A DNA stretch of 19,791 nucleotides from an uncultured Collinsella sp. GTDB taxonomy: Bacteria > Actinomycetota > Coriobacteriia > Coriobacteriales > Coriobacteriaceae. Below are positions 14,942-19,791 of the stretch, piece after piece. The stretch spans positions 1 through 19,791 of the forward strand of contig CAUDAE010000022.1 in the NCBI GenBank assembly GCA_958447445.1, read 5' to 3'. A model generated the notes under the pieces. The model made no database searches. It saw only the letters and a program-made list of their open reading frames with translations, and was not told where the DNA came from. The position numbers and the translations under genes are program-made. The stretch's first letter is position 1. Every line of letters begins with the position of its first letter.

Positions 14942-16261
14942 TCAGGTTTTGCCCACCCAATCGTAGGCGAGCGAGCCGTACAGCTGTGTGGCGATATCCA
15001 TCGTGAACAGCGGCGTGCAATGGTGGCGAAGGAGCTTGGTGTTTCTTGGATCGGTGCCCGAACCGGCACTCATACTTTTGTACTGATTCCACTTCCCCTC
15101 CATCTCGTCGAGGTAGCGGTTTGCCTGCTTGGCGCCCGACTCGCGCGGCGATTTCTTCCAGTATTCCGGATCAGGGTTGCCCGAATCGTTCATATAGCTG
15201 GCTGGTTTGTATCCTCCGCCAAACAGCACGTATCCAGCAAACGAGAAATCGAAGAGGATTGGAAATGTGGGCATCCAACACGTGAACTTATTACCACCGA
15301 TGCCGGGAAACGATGCGGGGAAATCAAACGGAGTGATCTCCTGGTCCATGGTGGTGGGAATGATGGTGGTCGAGCCTGATTCCGCCTTTGCGGCCGGCGC
15401 GGTGACAACGGCCATGGGGGAGGAGAGCGTGTAGGTTTTGCCCTGATAGTCGAGGACAAAGCGCAGCTTGCACCCTTCTTCCAGAAGGCCCGATGCCGCA
15501 TCGAGGAGCTTGTCTTCGAGTGTGAACGTTGCCAGATTATTCGCACCCGATGCACTGGCCTTGATCTGGCCGATCTGTGTGACGGTTTCGGCTGAGCTGC
15601 CCGTGGCGGGCAATACCTTGTTGATGCACAGCGTTGCCTGTCCACCCTGTGGCAGATGTGCCTGCACGGTAAAGGAGTGCGTATCGGGCTGCCCGTTTGC
15701 CGTGTCGTCCTTCGGCAATGCCATGAACGTGGCTTCAGCGTACTGGATGTCCCATTCGTCGAATGTGAGCTGGCGGAAGTACGGCTCGCCGTCGGAAAGC
15801 GGACGCGTGGGCGCGGTTATGGCGGTGCCGCCCTGGATACGCGCAAGGGGAATCTCGACATCACGGTAGCCCGCCATGCTAATGGAGATGCCGCCGTTAA
15901 AGTCGTACGCGTCGAGAAGCGTTGCCTCGTCCACGTAGCCTTCCGAAAGCGGCGCGACCTCAAAGATGGCCGTGCCTTCTTCATCGGTAGTGGCGGTGAG
16001 CTGCTTGCCTGCGGCATAGCGCGATGTGAGCGTGACCTGGGCACCCGTGATGGGCGTATTCTTGTTGGCGACGTCGACCACGACCACACCAAACATGGTG
16101 CGCGAGAGAACGAGCACCCTGAAGGGGTCTTTTTCGTCGGCATAGGCTTCGGTGGGCGCGATCGGCAATATGAAGGCGTTTGCGCTTCCCGGCACGCGCG
16201 GCAACATAATGCTCGCCAGCGAGGACGCTCCGGCAACAAGTAACGAACGGCGATCAAGCAT
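14942..16261 (-). CDS. N-terminal part of the split surface protein (Tat-like signal)
   Basis: A 439-aa segment. The frame is open to 16357, but ATG 16261 has GGGAG six bases upstream and starts a clear export signal: MLDRRSLLVAGASSLASIML, with twin Arg at 4-5, a hydrophobic stretch and cleavage near ANA29 or AYA41. This looks like a Tat substrate. Residues about 55-110 (VVVVDVANKNTPITGAQVTL, then TDEEGTAIFEV) match a carboxypeptidase-regulatory-like/Ig-like domain. The rest is beta-rich and unassigned. If translated alone it would be secreted without a wall anchor. It lies 156 bp downstream of the LuxR-type gene on the same strand; that spacer has only short GC-rich dyads such as GCTCCGGAGC. 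Confidence 0.65.
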   Translation of the reverse strand: MLDRRSLLVAGASSLASIMLPRVPGSANAFILPIAPTEAYADEKDPFRVLVLSRTMFGVVVVDVANKNTPITGAQVTLTSRYAAGKQLTATTDEEGTAIFEVAPLSEGYVDEATLLDAYDFNGGISISMAGYRDVEIPLARIQGGTAITAPTRPLSDGEPYFRQLTFDEWDIQYAEATFMALPKDDTANGQPDTHSFTVQAHLPQGGQATLCINKVLPATGSSAETVTQIGQIKASASGANNLATFTLEDKLLDAASGLLEEGCKLRFVLDYQGKTYTLSSPMAVVTAPAAKAESGSTTIIPTTMDQEITPFDFPASFPGIGGNKFTCWMPTFPILFDFSFAGYVLFGGGYKPASYMNDSGNPDPEYWKKSPRESGAKQANRYLDEMEGKWNQYKSMSAGSGTDPRNTKLLRHHCTPLFTMDIATQLYGSLAYDWVGKT

Positions 16262-16417
16262 CTTTGGCTCCCATCCCGCAGGTATCGGTGGAAATAATCC
16301 AATTTTGCGAGAAGGCATCCTGTCACGGTAGTGCCGTCCGAGGGCCAAAATGTCCAATTTGAGCGAGCGAAGCGCCGGGGCTCCGGAGCGCGCATGCTGC
16401 GCTAGACAGTCTGGCCG

Positions 16418-17422
16418 CTAACGCAGCATATGCGCGACCAGTTCGGTGCGCGTGCCGATGCCAAGCTTTGCATACACACTGGATAGGCGGTTTTTGACGG
16501 TGCCCGGCGATACTCCCATATGGCGTGCGATTTCGGCGTTGGTCCACCCACGACAGGCGAGCATGGCCATGGTGAATTCCGTGGTCGTTAGATCGTCGGC
16601 AACGTCCTCGCCCGAATCGGGGTTGTGGATGCGCCGCCAGCCGTAGCTGAAGCGGTACGTGATCTCGATGATGCGCGCGAAGTCGTCAGGGTATTGCGTT
16701 TTTAGGCATGCCTCGATAAGCGCCTGTAAAAGGCCGTGATGCTCGCCAATGAGCTCAATAAGGCCGTCGGGACGCGCAATGTTCCAAGCAACTCCGAAGT
16801 GCGTTTTTGCGGCGTCGATGTCCTTGAGGCTCATGCATGCCATGGAAGCTGCCAGGTGCAGGAACAGTTCCGAGATCGGATAGCTCCCCTGTTTCATGAT
16901 CAGGGCGTTTTCCGCCATGCCCAGACTGCGGCCATATTCGCCGCGCAGGTACAGGGCATGCGCCATCACGTAGCTGGCGAACAGGCGCAGGCCTTCGGGC
17001 AGATGCGCCGCAAGCGGATAAAACTCTTCGGCAGAATACGGGGAAGACAAGTGCAACAGGACGCTTGCGGCCGAGGCGAACAGGATATGCGTGGCGTGGA
17101 CGGCGGGTGATTCCTCGTCAGTTGGCGTATCGAGGATGCCCGCAAGACAACGGCGGGCGTCGGCGATACGGTTGAGCGACAGACTGGCGTATCCGCAGAT
17201 AAAGCATGCGGAATAGCGCAGTGCGGAATCGGTGGCGTCAAGATAGGGACGTGCCGTCTTGGCAGCGAGGGCGGCCTGTCCGCGAAAGTACAGCGCTTCT
17301 GCCGTGGCGATGGTGCGTGAATCGGGGTCGGAAATGCCTGCAACCGCAGCGTCAATCTGCCCCGGCACAAAGGCAGTGCACATCAACGGCATGGGAACGC
17401 ATGGGTAGCCATTGCAGTCCAT
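16418..17422 (-). CDS. LuxR-type regulator with helical-repeat sensor region
   Basis: A 334-aa protein. Residues about 30-270 form amphipathic helix pairs (for example AEALYFRGQAALAAKTARPY and LRLFASYVMAHALYLRGEYG), like the TPR-type region of MalT-class regulators. The C-terminal 57 residues (278-334) are a LuxR HTH: LTTTEFTMAMLACRGWTNAE, IARHMGVSPGTVKNRLSSVY, AKLGIGTRTELV. No receiver or ATPase domain is present. The frame is open to 17449, but ATG 17422 with GGGAG seven bases upstream is the best start. It lies 67 bp after the kinase gene and before the large surface gene, all leftward, so it may be co-transcribed with the two-component genes and control the surface gene. Confidence 0.85.
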   Translation of the reverse strand: MDCNGYPCVPMPLMCTAFVPGQIDAAVAGISDPDSRTIATAEALYFRGQAALAAKTARPYLDATDSALRYSACFICGYASLSLNRIADARRCLAGILDTPTDEESPAVHATHILFASAASVLLHLSSPYSAEEFYPLAAHLPEGLRLFASYVMAHALYLRGEYGRSLGMAENALIMKQGSYPISELFLHLAASMACMSLKDIDAAKTHFGVAWNIARPDGLIELIGEHHGLLQALIEACLKTQYPDDFARIIEITYRFSYGWRRIHNPDSGEDVADDLTTTEFTMAMLACRGWTNAEIARHMGVSPGTVKNRLSSVYAKLGIGTRTELVAHMLR

Positions 17423-17489
17423 CTTCCATCTCCCAACAGCTGGCAACAATGCAGCAATTGTACCCCTGTTGCTCGGGACCCCTTTCGTT

Positions 17490-18641
17490 TTACTGTTCGG
17501 TTGACGCTGCGGATCGTTTTGGAAGGCTTACGAGCATGGTGGTCCCGTTCTCGGAACTTGCTTCGACCTCTACAGCGCCACCGTGAAGCGCTGCAATCTC
17601 CCAAACGAGCGCTAGTCCGAGTCCTGCACCGCCATATGCCCTGCTGCGGGATTTGTCTAGACGAAAGAACGGCTGGAAGATGCTCTCTCGGTACTTCTTG
17701 GGTATTCCCGGGCCCTCATCTTTGACTCGTAGGAGCACGTGGCTGTCGCTGTCGCTGATGGAGACGCTGGCAGTCGAGCCGGAGCGGCTGTAACGGATGG
17801 CGTTTTCGACCAGATTAAACACCAGCCGATAGAGGAGCGTGTCGCTCCCGATTACTAAAGCGTCTCCAGCACAATTGAGGGCTATGCCTTTATTTTCGGC
17901 AAGTGGTGCAAGGTCGGTGAGGACCTCTTCGGACAAGGGGCCAAGTTCAACATCGTCCTCGCAAGGAACGCTGCGGAGCTCGCTCATCTCGAGCAATACC
18001 TTGGCCATTCGAGACATGCGCTCGGTTTGTTCCTGTAGCAGGCCGAGTAGCTCGGCTGTTTCGGGTTGCAAACCGGAGTGCTCGGAGATGAATAGTTCAA
18101 TCTGTGCTTGCATAAGGGCGAGCGGGGTGCGCAGCTCGTGCGCGGCGTTGCCGGTAAACTGACGCTGTGCAGAGAACCCTTCGCCAAGACGGGCGATCAT
18201 GTCGTTGAAAGAGGCGCTGCATCGTTGTAGCTCGATGGGCACATCTTCACTGAGCCTGATTTCGCTTAGGTTGTCAGGCTGCACACGCTCGACCTGGGCC
18301 GCAAAAGCCCGTAGCGGTTTGAGTGCACGGCCGCTCACAAAGTATGCCAGCGCGCCGCCAAGGAGTGTGACTCCAGCCGTGATGTACCAGGCTGTCGTGC
18401 CAAAAGACTCCTGTGCGTCATTTACGACGATCGTGACCTTGTCATCGAGGGCCGCTTTCGTTGGGTCGAACGCCTGGAGCGAATCTTCACCGGTTGCGTT
18501 AAAGGCCGAGATGTCGCTGCCGATGGCATCCATGTAGCGCATGCCCGTATAGCCGACCAGGCAGTTCGTCAGCACGCACGCTGCGCACGTCAGCAGTGCC
18601 GTCATAATCGTTATGCGCCATTGCAGCGAAAGCCCTTTCAT
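17490..18641 (-). CDS. Sensor histidine kinase
   Basis: A 383-aa membrane kinase. Transmembrane helices at about 9-31 and 84-106 enclose a short extracytoplasmic sensor of about 50 residues. A HAMP linker follows (about 104-156). The H-box is FTGNAAHELRTPLALMQAQ with phospho-acceptor His168. N-box NLVENAIRYS (276-285), G1 DEGPGIP, F-box FQPFFRLDKS and G2 GGAGLGLAL complete the ATPase domain. All catalytic motifs are intact. The ATG at 18641 overlaps the TGA of the response regulator (ATGA), so the two are translationally coupled. The small sensor loop gives no clue to the ligand. It acts at the membrane, phosphorylating the adjacent OmpR-type regulator. Confidence 0.95.
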   Translation of the reverse strand: MKGLSLQWRITIMTALLTCAACVLTNCLVGYTGMRYMDAIGSDISAFNATGEDSLQAFDPTKAALDDKVTIVVNDAQESFGTTAWYITAGVTLLGGALAYFVSGRALKPLRAFAAQVERVQPDNLSEIRLSEDVPIELQRCSASFNDMIARLGEGFSAQRQFTGNAAHELRTPLALMQAQIELFISEHSGLQPETAELLGLLQEQTERMSRMAKVLLEMSELRSVPCEDDVELGPLSEEVLTDLAPLAENKGIALNCAGDALVIGSDTLLYRLVFNLVENAIRYSRSGSTASVSISDSDSHVLLRVKDEGPGIPKKYRESIFQPFFRLDKSRSRAYGGAGLGLALVWEIAALHGGAVEVEASSENGTTMLVSLPKRSAASTEQ

Positions 18642-19312
18642 TCGCCATCCTCCATAACGTAGCCCTCTCCAATCCGATTGCGAATCGGGTCGTATCCCAA
18701 AGCGCTGCGTAGCTTTTTGCGGAGTGACGAGATGTGAACGCGGGTTGTGTTGCTAAAGCTGTTCACGCTGCTATCCCAAACGTGCTCGATAAGCTCCTCT
18801 TGACTTACCGGACGCCCCTGATTAAGCATCAGGTATTCCAAGATTCCCGTTTCCTTGCGTGTAAGAGATAAAGCCTCACTGTCCACGGAAGCGATGCGCG
18901 CCTTGGTGTCAAAGCGGAGCTTTCCGCAGGTTAAAACTATGTCGCTTTGTGCAAAGCGCCTGAGGGTAAGGCTGCGGATCCTTGCCGCAAGCTCGTCAAG
19001 ATGAAACGGCTTGGTAAGGTAATCGTTGGCGCCGGCATCGAGTCCGGCGACTTTATCGGATACTTCGCCACGTGCGGACAGAATCAGTACCTTGGTCTCG
19101 CAGTCGGTTTTTCTAAGTTCCCTGAGCACGGTCATGCCATCGATACGGGGAAGGTTGAGGTCGAGTACCACGAGGTCAAAGACTTCGGCACCCAGTAGGT
19201 CGAGCGCCTCCTGCCCGTCGTGGCAGCAGTCGACGCTGTACGCCAAGTTTCGCAAGCTGCGCGCGATTGCATCGCACAGTGCTCGCTCGTCTTCGACGAT
19301 CAAAATACGCAT
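18638..19312 (-). CDS. OmpR/PhoB-family response regulator
   Basis: A 224-aa regulator. The receiver has acidic pocket E7-D8, phospho-acceptor Asp51 (LVVLDLNLPRIDG), Ser79 in LILSARG and Lys101 in YLTKPF. The C-terminal winged helix (about 125-222) has SLTRKETGILEYLMLNQGRP, VSQEELIEHVW, NTTRVHISSLRKKLR and IGEGYVM, the OmpR hallmark. The frame opens at 19330, but AAGGAG (19319-19324) six bases before ATG 19312 fixes the start. It is first in a leftward RR-HK unit. The 90-bp gap to the divergent CXXC-protein gene holds only -10-like AT-rich sequence (19354-19361), with no clear -35 on either strand, so activation by this regulator is possible. Confidence 0.95.
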   Translation of the reverse strand: MRILIVEDERALCDAIARSLRNLAYSVDCCHDGQEALDLLGAEVFDLVVLDLNLPRIDGMTVLRELRKTDCETKVLILSARGEVSDKVAGLDAGANDYLTKPFHLDELAARIRSLTLRRFAQSDIVLTCGKLRFDTKARIASVDSEALSLTRKETGILEYLMLNQGRPVSQEELIEHVWDSSVNSFSNTTRVHISSLRKKLRSALGYDPIRNRIGEGYVMEDGE

Positions 19313-19402
19313 AACAGTCTCCTTGCACATTCCAAATCGCGCTTAACACGGATTTTATAGTCGATATGGTCCAATGGTCGCGTAACGAAAGGAGTGGTTG
19401 GG

Positions 19403-19549
19403 TTGTTCAAAGCGGTAAAACCCGTGGTACAGGTCGCTTTGTTGATCGTCGGAATTGCCATGGTGTGCTTTGGTGTTATGCGTGGCGAGGCGGATGCCGT
19501 GCTGGCCAAAGCGATTAGGCTGTGCTTGGAGTGTATCGGAATTGGATAA
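19403..19549 (+). CDS. CD1871A-family CXXC small membrane protein
   Basis: A 48-aa protein with a TTG start. One helix (VVQVALLIVGIAMVCFGVM, about 8-26) is followed by a GEADAVLAKAIRLCLECIGIG tail. The terminal CLECIGIG is the signature of the CD1871A-type CXXC-motif family as I remember it. GAAAGGAG (19387-19394) lies eight bases before the TTG; the in-frame GTG at 19394 is too close to that site. The CXXC could bind metal or act as a thiol pair. It overlaps the next gene, a 4Fe-4S protein, by eight bases, an arrangement seen for this family, so both probably belong to one membrane-linked redox system. Divergent from the response regulator. Confidence 0.8.
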   Translation: MFKAVKPVVQVALLIVGIAMVCFGVMRGEADAVLAKAIRLCLECIGIG

Positions 19550-19791
19550 AAGAGAAAACACCGCGTCGCATGTTTTGGCCCGATTTCGAGGATTCATTCA
19601 GGCGGCGGCGACGCTGGTCACCAATATTCACCTGCCAAACTTTGCCAAAGGCGGCATCTATCAGGGCGCGGGAAAAACAGTCTGCGTACCTGGACTTAAT
19701 TGCTATTCGTGCCCCGCGGCATCGGGTGCGTGCCCCATCGGGTCGTTCCAGTCGGTGGTAGGTTCATCCAAGTTCAACTTTTCTTACTATG
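19542..19791 (+). CDS. 4Fe-4S binding protein, N-terminal part (cut by window end)
   Basis: The frame from TTG 19542 stays open to the window end (83 codons). It reads MDKRENTASHVLARFRGF, then LVTNIHLPNFAKGGIYQGAG, then KTVCVPGLNCYSCPAASGAC and PIGSFQSVVG. The C-x5-C-x2-C-x6-C cluster with PGLNCYSCPAA...CPIG is the N-terminal signature of NapH/polyferredoxin-like 4Fe-4S membrane proteins, which normally continue with several helices and further CxxC clusters. The start overlaps the stop of the CXXC gene; GGAG at 19528-19531 is ten bases upstream. Probably an electron-transfer subunit, partner unknown. The C-terminus lies outside the window. Confidence 0.8.
   Translation, partial: MDKRENTASHVLARFRGFIQAAATLVTNIHLPNFAKGGIYQGAGKTVCVPGLNCYSCPAASGACPIGSFQSVVGSSKFNFSYY

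Larger units (their letters stand above)
11894..16261 (-). pseudogene. Giant wall-anchored surface protein gene split by two in-frame stops
   Basis: From ATG 16261 to TAG 11894 one frame holds 1,456 codons. It is broken only by TGA at codon 440 (14942-14944) and TAG at codon 1038 (13148-13150). Protein-like sequence continues directly across both: WVGKT-stop-GNNNDPVYGNIKALF and NEQL-stop-HVTWTRGASAF. The whole would carry a Tat-like signal at the N-terminus and an LAGTG sorting signal at the C-terminus, the two ends expected of one exported, wall-attached protein. No frameshift is visible in 4.4 kb. Most likely it is a recently inactivated gene. TAG from CAG (Gln), and TGA from CGA or TGG, each need one transition. 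Stop readthrough or assembly error are alternatives. Confidence 0.75.

Noticed and set aside
13148..14944. Genome-wide recoding of TAG or TGA to explain the split surface gene
   Set aside because: TAG ends parC, the HxlR-type, XRE and LPATG genes here, and TGA ends the response regulator, so both are ordinary stops. No SECIS-like hairpin was recognised after the TGA.
1..19791. tRNA, rRNA, CRISPR array or complete insertion sequence
   Set aside because: I saw no cloverleaf-like T-loop outside genes, no regularly spaced repeats with unique spacers, and no transposase motifs. The only repeat arrays are the short operators listed.

Overview
The window looks like chromosomal DNA of an anaerobic, high-GC Gram-positive bacterium, most likely a Coriobacteriia member such as Collinsella. 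This placement is an inference. It rests on strong G/C third-position codon bias, two cell-wall sorting signals (LPATG and LAGTG), a radical-SAM-like remnant, a CD1871A-type CXXC protein next to a Cys-rich 4Fe-4S protein, and a ParC/ParE pair of the clostridial/coriobacterial type. There was no database search behind any call.

Layout. 1-154: unresolved gene edge. 252-1137: a cupin gene divergent from an HxlR regulator, with a dyad operator between them. 1138-1676: degraded region with a SPASM-like cysteine fragment and a plus-strand terminator. 1677-2597: LPATG surface protein. 2919-3449: iron-sulfur-flavoprotein-like NADPH/FMN reductase. 3557-4651: orphan AAA ATPase with C-terminal winged helix, preceded by three 19-bp direct repeats. 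4900-9183: parE-parC operon (minus strand) with a strong terminator and a LexA-like SOS box upstream. 9341-10723: second orphan ATPase, with a PD-(D/E)xK-like C-terminus and a promoter between two large dyad operators. 10980-11804: small XRE regulator and a four-helix membrane protein behind a strong promoter. 11894-16261: a very large secreted, wall-anchored protein gene cut by two in-frame stop codons. 16418-17422: LuxR-type regulator. 17490-19312: OmpR-type response regulator and histidine kinase. 19403-19791: divergent CD1871A-type 48-aa protein and the start of a 4Fe-4S protein.

How the parts fit. The parEC topoisomerase operon is housekeeping and probably DNA-damage inducible. It is flanked by two unrelated ATPase genes of lower apparent GC, each with an elaborate operator at its own start, which resemble autonomously regulated accessory genes. 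The right half is a cell-envelope and signalling block: RR-HK-LuxR-surface protein all read leftward with short gaps. The RR is also divergent from a putative redox gene pair, so it may control either side.

The strongest unusual observations are: (i) one continuous frame of 1,456 codons interrupted only by TGA (14942-14944) and TAG (13148-13150), with no frameshift; (ii) the exact TCGAAC-N4-GTTCGA box before parE; (iii) the promoter of the second ATPase placed exactly between two copies of an ACTCGG-N6-CCGAGT double dyad; (iv) the 19-bp triple repeat abutting the ribosome binding site of the first ATPase.
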